DNA of 64,000 bases from an uncultured Candidatus Woesearchaeota archaeon (lineage in GTDB: Archaea; Nanobdellota; Nanobdellia; UBA10117): assembly GCA_903864915.1 (NCBI GenBank), contig CAIPHS010000007.1, positions 79,146-143,145 on the forward strand, given 5' to 3'. The position numbers and the translations under genes were made by a program. Shown here piece after piece: positions 9,752-19,152 of the stretch (positions within the stretch are counted from its first letter, which is position 1; the number at the start of each line of letters is the position of its first letter). A model generated the notes under the pieces. It was not told the DNA's origin, did not search any database, and worked only from the letters and a program-made list of their open reading frames with translations.

Positions 9752-10204
9752 ATGACTAACGCGACTTTGCTAATTATCCGAGACGGCCAGTACAAGGAAG
9801 CGGTGCGAAGGGGCGAGAAATTAATTGTCAAAAGTGGCGGCGAAACCTACAATTTAGCAGACATTCTGAATGTTGGCGTTCCAGAAACCTTACACGAAAG
9901 CGCGAAATATGACGTAGCGCAAAATGCTCCTGGATATTTAGGGCATGAAGAAAAGGGCGACCGCGAGAAAGCTCATAAGAAAGCTGTTAGCGAAGCCTTG
10001 GATAAGGTTATGCAAAAGGTGGAAACTCTCAACGAAAAGCTAGGAGTGCCTTTCTTTGCAGCTGATTTAGCTATAAATCCGCACAAGTATGAAACCAAAA
10101 GGGGATTTGACCCGTGCGCGATAATTGGACCAGGGCATGATATGTATAACCATTACCATTACGACATAGAATTAAAATTGCAGCCCTGTGTAAAAGCGAA
10201 GTAA
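9752..10204 (+). CDS. Hypothetical 150-aa protein
   Basis: Clean ORF with its own upstream A/T-rich promoter-like sequence; no family recognised. Confidence 0.7.
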   Translation: MTNATLLIIRDGQYKEAVRRGEKLIVKSGGETYNLADILNVGVPETLHESAKYDVAQNAPGYLGHEEKGDREKAHKKAVSEALDKVMQKVETLNEKLGVPFFAADLAINPHKYETKRGFDPCAIIGPGHDMYNHYHYDIELKLQPCVKAK

Positions 10205-10210
10205 GCAAAG

Positions 10211-10492
10211 TTAGTATTGGGGAAATCTCTTTTTTATTCGTTCCCAGGGCCTTGCAAGCAGCAGCTTGCCTTCGACCTGCACTTTTTTCCTGTCCGGCAG
10301 CTCCACTATCAGAATAACATTTTCCTTGAATATTTTCTTGTCTTTGCCGTTTGATTCTATAGTAATTGTCTTATAGGATTCGTCAACAATCCTGCCTTCA
10401 ACACCTTCATTAGAAGCATTCGTGGATTTCACGACCTTGGCATGCAAGCCAATAAGCTCGTGTTTGATTAAATTAATCGGAGTCAAAGCCAT
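10211..10492 (-). CDS. rnp1: RNase P protein component 1 (Rpp29/Pop4)
   Basis: LIKHELIGLHAKVVKSTNASNEGVEGRIVDESYKTITIE. Confidence 0.9.
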   Translation of the reverse strand: MALTPINLIKHELIGLHAKVVKSTNASNEGVEGRIVDESYKTITIESNGKDKKIFKENVILIVELPDRKKVQVEGKLLLARPWERIKKRFPQY

Positions 10493-10496
10493 TTTT

Positions 10497-10820
10497 TTAT
10501 CTTGATTCGTCCCGGATTTCTATGTTACCTACGTTAAAACTAAGCTTCTGCAGAACTTCCTTTATTCTCTTCCTGTGATCTCCCTGCAGCTCTATGACAC
10601 CATCTTTCAGGCTGCCACCGCAAGCCAAACTTTGTTTGAGCTGCTTGGCGATGTGCTTGGCCTCCTCGCCCTTAATGTCAATGCCTTCTATTATGGTAAG
10701 AAACATGTTCTTGAACTTGCCCTTCACAATCTTCACTACGATTTTTTGCTGTTCTTTGGAGATTGTTTCACATACACAAAGCTCCTTAGGCAAGCCACAA
10801 ACAGCGCAGATTTCACTCAT
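10497..10820 (-). CDS. SUI1/eIF1-like translation initiation factor
   Basis: CAVCGLPKELCVCE zinc motif; KQLKQSLACGGSLKDGVIELQGDHRKRIKEVL. Confidence 0.92.
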   Translation of the reverse strand: MSEICAVCGLPKELCVCETISKEQQKIVVKIVKGKFKNMFLTIIEGIDIKGEEAKHIAKQLKQSLACGGSLKDGVIELQGDHRKRIKEVLQKLSFNVGNIEIRDESR

Positions 10821-10874
10821 TAGCTAAATCTCCGTAGTATTGCTGCAAAAAAAACCAGATGTTAAATTTCTTAT

Positions 10875-11066
10875 TCATGCTTTAGGTTTAACTGTATTTA
10901 TCATAGCGATTGCCCTTTTTATAGCTTTCACTTTGCCAGGGCTGGCCAAAGTCCCGGTGTATTTTTGTGCAGACAGCTTCATCAGCTCCTTGCACAATTC
11001 CTTCTTTTTTGCCTCGAGCTCGGACTTGGGCGCTTTTTGAATTTCAGACATTCGAATTATTGCCAT
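10875..11066 (-). CDS. rpl29: Ribosomal protein uL29
   Basis: MAIIRMSEIQKAPKSELEAKKKELCKELMKLSAQKYTGTLASPGKVKAIKRAIAMINTV; start trimmed from ORF track. Confidence 0.9.
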   Translation of the reverse strand: MAIIRMSEIQKAPKSELEAKKKELCKELMKLSAQKYTGTLASPGKVKAIKRAIAMINTVKPKA

Positions 11067-11068
11067 TG

Positions 11069-11716
11069 TTACTTCTTTGCCTCTACTGGCACCGCTTGTG
11101 GCACTGCTTGTGCAATTGGCTTCAGTGTCAATCTGTCTGGCAGCTTTATTGTCGGAGGCATTATCATGACGCAAACTCCAACTGTGCCGGAATGCAAGTT
11201 AACACCGGTTGTTGCCTTGTCAACCTGCTCTAAAGCGACTTGCCCGCACTTTTTCATGTAACCTGCGGCAAATCTCCAGCTTTGTGCTCTTTGTCCAGGC
11301 ACACCTCTTCCGCCAATCTTAATCTCAGCGCCAAGTGCGCCTGCCTGGATTATATTTTGCAAAGTCTTGTAACCAATTGCCTTGAATCTGGCAGTTCCAA
11401 ACCTTTCCAGCTCAAATGCAATCTTATTTGCCATGACTGCGGCATTCAGTGCAGGGACTGCAATCTCTCTGACTTCAATCTGTGGATTTTCCAGTCCAAA
11501 CTTTATCCTCAAAGTTGTTGTGATTTCGGCGATGCTCTTTCCGCCTCTGCCGATGATTATGCTAGGCCTCACAGCCTCTATTGTGATTCGCTCGCCAAGG
11601 GGAGTCTTCTCAATCGAAACTTTCCCCATTCCTGCAGTCCTTGGGATTATCGTAATTAGATATTCCTTTATCTTCAGATGCTTGCTTTTTTCTTTGATAA
11701 ATTCACGTTCAATCAT
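11069..11716 (-). CDS. rps3: Ribosomal protein uS3
   Basis: KH-domain region IIIGRGGKSIAEITTTLRIKFGLENPQIEV. Confidence 0.95.
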   Translation of the reverse strand: MIEREFIKEKSKHLKIKEYLITIIPRTAGMGKVSIEKTPLGERITIEAVRPSIIIGRGGKSIAEITTTLRIKFGLENPQIEVREIAVPALNAAVMANKIAFELERFGTARFKAIGYKTLQNIIQAGALGAEIKIGGRGVPGQRAQSWRFAAGYMKKCGQVALEQVDKATTGVNLHSGTVGVCVMIMPPTIKLPDRLTLKPIAQAVPQAVPVEAKK

Positions 11717-12231
11717 TCTGAAGCTCCTTTGGAGTGAGGCGCAGACGAAACTTTTATTTCGGACTGCTTCTTAGCCTCTCTAACTTTCTCTTCAACTTCT
11801 TTGGCAACAAACTCGAAGTGCGAGTTTTTTCTCAATAAACCGCGCTTCCTTCCAGATCTTTGCCTCAGCGGCGCTTTCTGAACAGCCGCGTGTATGATTG
11901 TGAGTTTCTGCAAGTCTAATCCCTTGCTTCTGGCAGCACCTTGCAAATTTTTCAAGAGTGCAATGAGATGCGTGGAAACTTTTGCCGGATACCTTGCTGG
12001 CCCTATCTTTCCAGCCTTGTGTGCGACATCAAAGTTATAGCGCTTGTAAGGCACTGCGACCTTCTTTTCAAGGACGCGATCCAAAGCCTTGAGAGCCCAG
12101 TCAACTCTCTTTCCCTTTACGAAATTAGCAACCTCGTAACTCGCTTTATGCGATATTGGAAGGTTTCGGCCCATGACCTTGACCATCGTCTTCTCGTCGA
12201 AACCCTGGAAACTATATCGTGGTGATGACAT
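11713..12231 (-). CDS. rpl22: Ribosomal protein uL22
   Basis: MVKVMGRNLPISHKASYEVANFVKGKRVDWALKALDRVLEKKVAVPYKR. Confidence 0.95.
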   Translation of the reverse strand: MSSPRYSFQGFDEKTMVKVMGRNLPISHKASYEVANFVKGKRVDWALKALDRVLEKKVAVPYKRYNFDVAHKAGKIGPARYPAKVSTHLIALLKNLQGAARSKGLDLQKLTIIHAAVQKAPLRQRSGRKRGLLRKNSHFEFVAKEVEEKVREAKKQSEIKVSSAPHSKGASE

Positions 12232-12233
12232 GT

Positions 12234-12629
12234 TTATTTCACAGACAAGAACTTGGAACCTCTCGTAGCACCAATACCAGGACCACCGTGTACCGTATCT
12301 TTTGCATTCAGCACGAAATCGCCCAGCCTGTTGCCGACCATTTCAGCTGTAACATTTACAGGGATAAATTCCTTGCCGTTGTGTACTGCAATTCTCATGC
12401 CAAACATTACCGGCAGAATAGGCATTTCCCTGCAATGAGTTTTAATCTGCTTCTTGTACTTGCCTTCCTTGGACTTCATTATTTTTGCGAGCAGTTTCTT
12501 TTCCTGCTCCGTAAAACCGCGCTTCAAAACACGTTTGACTCTTGATGGGACTAGTTGCGCAAAAGCATTCAAATCAAGCGTAGCTAATTCCTGCTCAGTC
12601 TTTCCCCGGTATGTGAATACTTTAACCAT
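12234..12629 (-). CDS. rps19: Ribosomal protein uS19
   Basis: IKTHCREMPILPVMFGMRIAVHNGKEFIPVNVTAEMVGNRLGDF. Confidence 0.95.
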   Translation of the reverse strand: MVKVFTYRGKTEQELATLDLNAFAQLVPSRVKRVLKRGFTEQEKKLLAKIMKSKEGKYKKQIKTHCREMPILPVMFGMRIAVHNGKEFIPVNVTAEMVGNRLGDFVLNAKDTVHGGPGIGATRGSKFLSVK

Positions 12630-12668
12630 TGTATACGAAGCCGCCCGATTGATTGATTATAAGCATTT

Positions 12669-13388
12669 CTACTTTCCTCGTCCTGTCTTCCTCGCAGACA
12701 ACAGTCCAACTTTTCTGCCAGGCGGAGTTCCTTGACGTCTTGTTGTAGTTGGAATACCAAGCGAACGTCTATGTGATCCACCGAATGGGTGGTCGATCGA
12801 GTTTTGCGCAACTCCGGATACTCTTGGGAATATCCTTCCGCCTTTTGCCTTCAATGCAAGGAAGTGTTTTCCTGCTTTTACCCAAGGCTTCTCTGTTCTT
12901 CCGCCGCCCGCTATCACACCGATAGTTGCGCGGCACCTTGGATCAAAAAGAACGGTTTGCTTTGATGGTAACTTTACAAGAACTTTTCCGGATTCCTTTC
13001 CGACAACTGCTGCTGAAGAGCCGGATGTCCTTACGAATTCTGGCCCGTTGAATGGAACCCTTTCGATATCAAAAATAGGATAGCCTGATGGTATATCGTC
13101 GAGAGGCAATATGCAGCCGATTTCAACAGGCGCACCGGTTCCGGCATAAATTGTTGCGCCAACCTTTATTCCAAGAGGTGCAGGGAACAGTGCCTCTTTT
13201 CCATTCTCATACTTTACAACTATCAATGGAGCTGAGTGCCCCACAGAATTAACTAAATCAAGAACTTCACCTTTGACAGGTTCCTTTGAAGGCGCTGGGT
13301 ATTCTATAATGCCAAACCATCTGTGAGAATTGGCTCTATATCTTGGTCCGCCTTTTCCCCTTGCCTGCATTATCAGTCGTTTTCCCAT
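12669..13388 (-). CDS. rpl2: Ribosomal protein uL2
   Basis: uL2 sequence with VSGVAQNSIDHPFGGSHRRSLG. Confidence 0.97.
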   Translation of the reverse strand: MGKRLIMQARGKGGPRYRANSHRWFGIIEYPAPSKEPVKGEVLDLVNSVGHSAPLIVVKYENGKEALFPAPLGIKVGATIYAGTGAPVEIGCILPLDDIPSGYPIFDIERVPFNGPEFVRTSGSSAAVVGKESGKVLVKLPSKQTVLFDPRCRATIGVIAGGGRTEKPWVKAGKHFLALKAKGGRIFPRVSGVAQNSIDHPFGGSHRRSLGIPTTTRRQGTPPGRKVGLLSARKTGRGK

Positions 13389-13395
13389 TTCAAAT

Positions 13396-13665
13396 TTATG
13401 TTAAGCCCAGCGCTGTTGTTACATCAACAGCTGGCGTCTCAGGTTTGAGTTTGATGTATGCTTTCTTTTCCCCGTTCCTGAGAGTTGTAGTGTTAACCGA
13501 TGCTACTTTTACGTTGAATGCCTTTTCAATCGCCCACCTTATGGCAGCTTTTGTTGACCTGACGTCAACTATGAATATGAGTTTGTTTTCCGCTTCCATC
13601 TGCCTCACAGCCTTTTCTGTTGACAGCGGGTGCTTCAGAACTTCATACGGATTTTGGTTTTCCAT
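13396..13665 (-). CDS. rpl23: Ribosomal protein uL23
   Basis: NPYEVLKHPLSTEKAVRQMEAENKLIFIVDVRSTKAAIRWAIEKAFNVKV; start trimmed. Confidence 0.93.
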   Translation of the reverse strand: MENQNPYEVLKHPLSTEKAVRQMEAENKLIFIVDVRSTKAAIRWAIEKAFNVKVASVNTTTLRNGEKKAYIKLKPETPAVDVTTALGLT

Positions 13666-13666
13666 T

Positions 13667-14479
13667 TTAGGTGAACAATTTCTCCTTTCCCAACATCTCA
13701 AGCGCTGGCTTGCTCCAAATTGTAAGCCTGGCTGGGACTGCACCTGGCGCGAGCAAAGCTGCGTTCAGGCCTTTGACTTCAACAATGTCCAGTCCGACAA
13801 AGTTTGCTGCGGCTTTTTCCAGCGGACATGATTTTGAAACTATCAGCAAAGGCCCGGATTTTGTTTTGTATTTCCTGCCCCTCATCCTTCCCTTTCCGGC
13901 CCTGATTTTCCTTTCCTTCGTCCTGACAAGTTCATTCTTCAGGCCCAATTTTTTCAAAACAATATAAACTTCCCTTGTTTTTTTCACAGATTCAAACTTG
14001 TCTTCAATGACTATTGGTATGATTTTGACGGCTGCCAAGTCGTGTTTCTTGCTAACCAAATCCAAAACAGAAGTTGCGGCAATTGCACTCCTTATTGCCT
14101 TCCTGTTTTCCTTCTTGTTTATGTTTTCCCAGAATTGCTTCTCGACTTTTGGCGGGAAGTTCTTCATGCCCTTGACTGTCTGTCCACCACGCGCGCCAAC
14201 CCAGCCGAATTGCTCTCCCTTATTCCACAATGCTTTTCTTGCAACTCTGGAAATACCTTTACTGTAAGTAGAACCAAATTTTCGCCTTCTCTTTGGCCAT
14301 GCTTTTCCCTGTCTCTTGCCGGCCAAAGGATCTGAACCATAAGCCCGATGCTGCGCAGACATAACTGCAAGTGCGGCCCTTTTTATCAGGTCCTCGCGGA
14401 CAGGCTCTGAGAATTGTACTGGTAATTCTATCTCCGAAACCCTTTCGCCCGCAACTGAAAAGACTGGTACCTTTGTCAT
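13667..14479 (-). CDS. rpl4: Ribosomal protein uL4
   Basis: Archaeal uL4 pattern; cluster context. Confidence 0.95.
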   Translation of the reverse strand: MTKVPVFSVAGERVSEIELPVQFSEPVREDLIKRAALAVMSAQHRAYGSDPLAGKRQGKAWPKRRRKFGSTYSKGISRVARKALWNKGEQFGWVGARGGQTVKGMKNFPPKVEKQFWENINKKENRKAIRSAIAATSVLDLVSKKHDLAAVKIIPIVIEDKFESVKKTREVYIVLKKLGLKNELVRTKERKIRAGKGRMRGRKYKTKSGPLLIVSKSCPLEKAAANFVGLDIVEVKGLNAALLAPGAVPARLTIWSKPALEMLGKEKLFT

Positions 14480-14481
14480 GA

Positions 14482-15480
14482 TTAACCCTGCTGGCTCCTT
14501 GTGCTTATCAGTGAAATATCTGGAGCCTGCTCTGGAAGGACTCTGTTTTGCCTTATAGGCGCTGAAAGCATGACTAATCTTTTCTTTGCTCCCGGAACGG
14601 AGCCGTCAACTAAAACAAATGCGTTTTTTACCAAACCATATCTTGAGATGCCTGAAACAGGATTAACATTTGTCGTCTTCGCATCTGAGATTTTGATTAT
14701 TTGCTTGTTGTAATCGGTCCTCTTGTGGAAACCCATCTGGCCTGGCTGCAGCACCCACCATCCAGTTACTGGTGGTGTTATCGGGCCCATTGTTGCCCTG
14801 TGCCTTACTCCAAATTCAGACTTGTGGTTTGCGAGCTTGACACCGTATCTCTTGATGTCGCCTTCGAATCCTTTTCCTTTTGAGACTGCGTGAACATCAA
14901 CATACTGGCCTGCCTTGAAAACTTCTGTGATTGGTATTTCTTTTCCTAAGATTGAGGAAGCATAATTAAACTGCTCTTCAACAGAGCCGCCTATCGGAAT
15001 CTCGAAGATTTCTGGTGTCTTCTTGCCAATACCTGTGTCTCTTGGTTGAGTGTAAACAAGAACTCTAACTTCTACAGCATGCTGTAATTTTTGCTTTAAT
15101 TGTTCCAGTGTGCCATTTGGCTTTTCTGGCAAGTCAAGCCTTCGTGCCAATCCTTTGTCCTGCAGGTGTGCCCAAACTTCTCCCAAAACCTTTACACCGT
15201 AAGGAGTTGCTTTGTGCAACCTGATTCCTAAGACTTTCAACGGAGGGGATTCTATTATCGTAACAGCCCTCTTGAGCTCTTCGCCTTTTGTAGGCGACTT
15301 TGGTCGATTATCAACAATTATTATAGAAAGCATTCCTGCCTTGTATCCGGCAAATCCCAGAAGCTTGGCTTCCTTTCTGTCTGCCCAGTTCTTGACCATA
15401 GGAGAGATGCGCTTGGCTCGCTTTCGTGGCCATACACCTAAACTTCCACGTCTTGGTCGTTTTCTTTTAATATGTCCCAT
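14482..15480 (-). CDS. rpl3: Ribosomal protein uL3
   Basis: MGHIKRKRPRRGSLGVWPRKRAKR; GPITPPVTGWWVLQPGQMGFHKRTDYNKQI. Confidence 0.95.
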   Translation of the reverse strand: MGHIKRKRPRRGSLGVWPRKRAKRISPMVKNWADRKEAKLLGFAGYKAGMLSIIIVDNRPKSPTKGEELKRAVTIIESPPLKVLGIRLHKATPYGVKVLGEVWAHLQDKGLARRLDLPEKPNGTLEQLKQKLQHAVEVRVLVYTQPRDTGIGKKTPEIFEIPIGGSVEEQFNYASSILGKEIPITEVFKAGQYVDVHAVSKGKGFEGDIKRYGVKLANHKSEFGVRHRATMGPITPPVTGWWVLQPGQMGFHKRTDYNKQIIKISDAKTTNVNPVSGISRYGLVKNAFVLVDGSVPGAKKRLVMLSAPIRQNRVLPEQAPDISLISTRSQQG

Positions 15481-15615
15481 CTTAGGTTGATTAATGGACT
15501 GCAAAAACGCTACCGTTTAAGCTTGTCCATTTTTGCGGGCTCATGCGGAACCCATTACTAATGGATGCTGTATGTGGAGCTTAAAGTGAGGTTTTTAAAT
15601 GTTTACCTTGGATCT

Positions 15616-16362
15616 TTACTGAAATAAAGCAAAAGGTATGTGCAATTCTGCCTTTTGGCCTCTTTTGCCGTAACGTACTTCCAGCGTCGTCTCTTTGCCA
15701 TTTTGCAAGGCGACTAGTTGCGCGTTATGCTTCTCAAACTGCAAAACCATAGTTGGCGGCTCACCGACAAACCTGTCTAAAATATCACCTATGCCTGCGC
15801 AAACGCGCTCTACGGCATACTTGATTTGCCTGCGGAAAATAGATGTAAATCCTCCTTGATAATAAGTATCAAGTTTGTCGCAAAGTCCGATAAAATCCTT
15901 CGGATACAATTTATACTCTTTTTCCATATATGGTGCTTTTTCCTGCAACCCAATTATTGCGGCTATTACGTGCTGGTCCGGACCGGGCATTCTGGGGATT
16001 TTGCTGATATCTCTCTGATAATTAGTATCGTCACAGGTATGCATATTATCAACAACTCCATATTTTCCAGAATCTTTCCTCAAAACCAGTTTTAATATTA
16101 TAGAATATTTATCTACCAATTCCTGGCTGACTGAGCGCACATAAACTGTCTGGCTTATATTTTCGAGCTTTGTGTCGACAGGGGGCGCCCACTTGAGCTC
16201 CACATAACCTGCTTCGAAAATTTTCTGCCCAAGAACACATTCCTCCAAATCACCATGATGCAGTATGTATTTGTCAGACCAGCGCAACGGCTCCACAAAA
16301 CGCCTTTCCAGCGCTTTCCATCTTACAACGTCATCGTGGAAAAATCCTTTTTTTGCTCGCAT
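15616..16362 (-). CDS. Hypothetical 248-aa protein
   Basis: Long uninterrupted ORF; no family recognised. Confidence 0.7.
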   Translation of the reverse strand: MRAKKGFFHDDVVRWKALERRFVEPLRWSDKYILHHGDLEECVLGQKIFEAGYVELKWAPPVDTKLENISQTVYVRSVSQELVDKYSIILKLVLRKDSGKYGVVDNMHTCDDTNYQRDISKIPRMPGPDQHVIAAIIGLQEKAPYMEKEYKLYPKDFIGLCDKLDTYYQGGFTSIFRRQIKYAVERVCAGIGDILDRFVGEPPTMVLQFEKHNAQLVALQNGKETTLEVRYGKRGQKAELHIPFALFQ

Positions 16363-16434
16363 GAGATATTTCTTGCTGTAAGGATTTTAAATGTATCCAG
16401 CCAACCTCGGCGTCGGCTGGAAGGAGGCACATGG

Positions 16435-16692
16435 CTACTGGCCACTAAAGAAATTTCCGAGTATGAGTTTTTCCTGTTTTGTCCAGGCAGTCTCGAATGG
16501 AGGGTAAAAGTCCATTTTTGACACCTTTTTGGTGAAGTCTATCATTCGCATCGTTCCTTTTGCCATAACCGGCACCTTCGCCTTTTCGCGAATAATGTGT
16601 TTCAAGGCAGAAAAGTACTTTCTGCATTCCTTATCGTTCGTAAGATCGTAAATTTTCATGCCTCGATAGCTTTTCATTTTGTTATGCCACAC
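16435..16692 (-). CDS. Hypothetical small protein (GTG start at 16692, or internal ATG)
   Basis: 85-aa ORF divergent from the Lrp gene, sharing its promoter region. Confidence 0.5.
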   Translation of the reverse strand: MWHNKMKSYRGMKIYDLTNDKECRKYFSALKHIIREKAKVPVMAKGTMRMIDFTKKVSKMDFYPPFETAWTKQEKLILGNFFSGQ

Positions 16693-16793
16693 TTACATAT
16701 TGTAAGTTACTGGTATATAAACATTGCTATAAGCAAGTTTTATGTTACAATTGGCGAATGCTTTTTAAAATACAGACTCGAGATAAGGTAGTA

Positions 16794-17237
16794 ATGTTGG
16801 ACAAAATTGACTTTGCAATTATATCTAAATTAACTAGTGATGGACGAATCTCGCTAACCGCGCTTTCTGAAGGTACAAACTTATCACGAGTTGCAATCGC
16901 CAACAGGCTTGAAAAGCTGGCAAGCCAGGGCTTTCTAAAAGTCTCTGCTCTTGTGAACCTTGGAAAGCTGAACTATCAGACATTTCTTGTTGAATTGCAG
17001 ATACAGAACAACAAAGTACCGCAGTTCAAGAAAATAATTGTAAATTTCCCGCAAGTAATACACAGCTTTGAAGTAATAGGCCCATACAATTTCATGCTTG
17101 TCTGCGCGTCGAAGAACAACCTCGAGTTGAAGGATTTTGTCGAAAACACCCTGAAGAAATTTGCAGATGACTGCAAGGTCCTAATCAGTTCGAATACCGA
17201 ATTCATGCCAGTTAAAGGTTTGAAACATGATATTTAG
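16794..17237 (+). CDS. Lrp/AsnC family transcriptional regulator
   Basis: LDKIDFAIISKLTSDGRISLTALSEGTNLSRVAIANRLEKLASQGFLK wHTH. Confidence 0.9.
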   Translation: MLDKIDFAIISKLTSDGRISLTALSEGTNLSRVAIANRLEKLASQGFLKVSALVNLGKLNYQTFLVELQIQNNKVPQFKKIIVNFPQVIHSFEVIGPYNFMLVCASKNNLELKDFVENTLKKFADDCKVLISSNTEFMPVKGLKHDI

Positions 17238-17556
17238 ACCATTCCTAACGATTGATATTATAGCACTGGTAGCATTAGCTATTTCTTTTTTCATGTCAAT
17301 CAAGCTTGTCAGGCTGATGGGCAAGGGCAAGGATGCTGAGCCTGCAAAGATTCTCATAATAGTAACTGTGATGAATGGCTTGCTTGGTTTGCTTTTGCTT
17401 ATGGGAGGCTACCAGAAATACCTGCAGGATTATTTGATGTATGTCAGGATGACGGACATAATACTCATGATAGTGGGCATAGTACTTGCAGTGAGCATCT
17501 TCAAAGTCTACATAGATTACAAGAAGCTAATCAAAAAGCACGAGCCAAACTTATAA
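17227..17556 (+). CDS. Small three-TM membrane protein
   Basis: Hydrophobic segments; start overlaps the end of the Lrp gene. Confidence 0.75.
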   Translation: MIFRPFLTIDIIALVALAISFFMSIKLVRLMGKGKDAEPAKILIIVTVMNGLLGLLLLMGGYQKYLQDYLMYVRMTDIILMIVGIVLAVSIFKVYIDYKKLIKKHEPNL

Positions 17557-17557
17557 T

Positions 17558-18253
17558 TTATTTCTCAAACTGGACTCTCTTGAAAGTTGACAACGGCTTT
17601 GCTTTTTTAAATTTGTACAAAGAGGCCGGCCTGTGCTGACCTTTCTTATAATGCTTAGTCTGTTCAAGAATGCCCAAAGATGTTATCTTTTTCCTGAAAT
17701 TTCTCTTGTCCAGTTTTTCACTTAGAATTACTTCGTAAAGTTTTTGCAAATCAGTCAAAGTAAATAATTCTGGCAACAACTCAAAACCAACTGCAGTATA
17801 TTCTAATTTGTAACTCAACCTTTTCACTGCATATTTGATAATATCTTCATGGTCAAACGCGAGTTCGGGTAAATTGTTAACAGAAAACCATTGCACATCT
17901 TCGATTTTTTCATTCCCCGTAACAAATGGTTTGGTTTTTGTTGAATCAACCAAAACAAAATATGCAACTGATATCACGCGTCCTCTAGGATCTCTTTTCT
18001 GTCCTCCGAATGTGTATAGCTGTTCCAAATAAAGATCTTTATGCGCAATGCCTGTTTCTTCTTCCAGCTCTCTTTTAGCTGCATCCTTGAGAGTCTCAGC
18101 TAGCTTGATAAACCCGCCAGGTAAGCACCAAGAGCCCTTGAAAGGTGGCAAGCCTCTTTTGATAAGGAGAACTCTCAACTCACTATTGCCCACAGTAAAG
18201 ACAACAACATCAACAGCTACGGACGGTTGTGGATATTCTTCAAGTTCGCCCAT
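17558..18253 (-). CDS. NUDIX hydrolase fused to C-terminal wHTH (NrtR-like regulator)
   Basis: NUDIX box GGFIKLAETLKDAAKRELEEETGI; C-terminal LFTLTDLQKLYEVILSEKLDKRNFRKKITSLGILEQTKHYKKGQHRPASLYKF as in NrtR; start placed at MGELEEYPQPSVAVD. Confidence 0.88.
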   Translation of the reverse strand: MGELEEYPQPSVAVDVVVFTVGNSELRVLLIKRGLPPFKGSWCLPGGFIKLAETLKDAAKRELEEETGIAHKDLYLEQLYTFGGQKRDPRGRVISVAYFVLVDSTKTKPFVTGNEKIEDVQWFSVNNLPELAFDHEDIIKYAVKRLSYKLEYTAVGFELLPELFTLTDLQKLYEVILSEKLDKRNFRKKITSLGILEQTKHYKKGQHRPASLYKFKKAKPLSTFKRVQFEK

Positions 18254-18256
18254 AGA

Positions 18257-18275
18257 TAGTGTAATATTTACAATA
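18257..18275. promoter_or_regulatory. Candidate operator TAGTGTAA-TAT-TTACAATA at the NUDIX-wHTH promoter
   Basis: 8-3-8 palindrome with one mismatch, between TTATAA (18278-18283) and ATG (18253) on minus strand. Confidence 0.65.
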
Positions 18276-18323
18276 GTTATAAGCTTTATCGCTGCTTCGT
18301 CTTCAACTTGAACAAGCAAGATG

Positions 18324-18803
18324 TTATTTTGCAGATTCAGTTTCTGTCACGCCATAACCAGTTATCATCAGAAGCCCATTACCTGCCAACTCTAATGTTT
18401 CCGCTTCCCCAAGACCAAATGATTTGCCGCTTACAACATCCCAAAGTCCAAGTACTTTACCTAAAGCCATAAGCCTGAGGCCACCTTCCTGTTCTAAACC
18501 ACAGTTAGGAGAAAGCTCTATGTAACTTGGACCGCCAGCAAGCCTGTCGGGCTGAGGATACTCTGCAAGTATGCCTTCCAAATCACTTTTCCTTTGTTCG
18601 GCTTTTTCCCTATCGACTAAAACATCGACAAACACCATATCCACTTTTTCATATTTTTCAGAATTAGGTGATTGCGAGCTGTGAGGACAATTATAAATTT
18701 CTGTGACCTTGGTGTCTCCCACATATTTTTCACTAATCGCTGCGCCTTTTCTATAAACTTCAGTTGTTTCTTTTAGTATTCCATATAATTTTTTAGAATT
18801 CAT
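18324..18803 (-). CDS. Hypothetical protein, third gene of putative NUDIX-regulated operon
   Basis: ORF start overlaps stop of the upstream gene (ATGA at 18800-18803). Confidence 0.7.
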   Translation of the reverse strand: MNSKKLYGILKETTEVYRKGAAISEKYVGDTKVTEIYNCPHSSQSPNSEKYEKVDMVFVDVLVDREKAEQRKSDLEGILAEYPQPDRLAGGPSYIELSPNCGLEQEGGLRLMALGKVLGLWDVVSGKSFGLGEAETLELAGNGLLMITGYGVTETESAK

Positions 18804-19144
18804 TTTTTCCCCTCCGTAACTATTTCGTACAGTTCTTTTTTCTCAGGCACCTTTTTGTCATTAACATACAAGCCATCCCCTTTCCATTCATGCGTGCCAC
18901 ATCCGCCAGATTCGCTTGTGGCGGCTCTCGCAGATAGGTATCTAGCAACTATGGGATTTTCTGGAGAAGGCTCTTTGATGACTGCAGCATACAAGCCACA
19001 CGGATGCTTGTAATTACTCACAACTTTTCTTAATGCAGCCATTGGGTTTATAGCTTCTATAAAACCGCTATCAGTATCTGAGCAGATTGGTGCTGCATTG
19101 CTATTCGTAACGTATTGATACAATTTATTTTTTGTTTTTTTCAT
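18800..19144 (-). CDS. Hypothetical protein, second gene of putative operon
   Basis: ORF closely spaced with 19153..19473 and 18324..18803. Confidence 0.7.
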   Translation of the reverse strand: MKKTKNKLYQYVTNSNAAPICSDTDSGFIEAINPMAALRKVVSNYKHPCGLYAAVIKEPSPENPIVARYLSARAATSESGGCGTHEWKGDGLYVNDKKVPEKKELYEIVTEGKK

Positions 19145-19152
19145 GTTTCACC

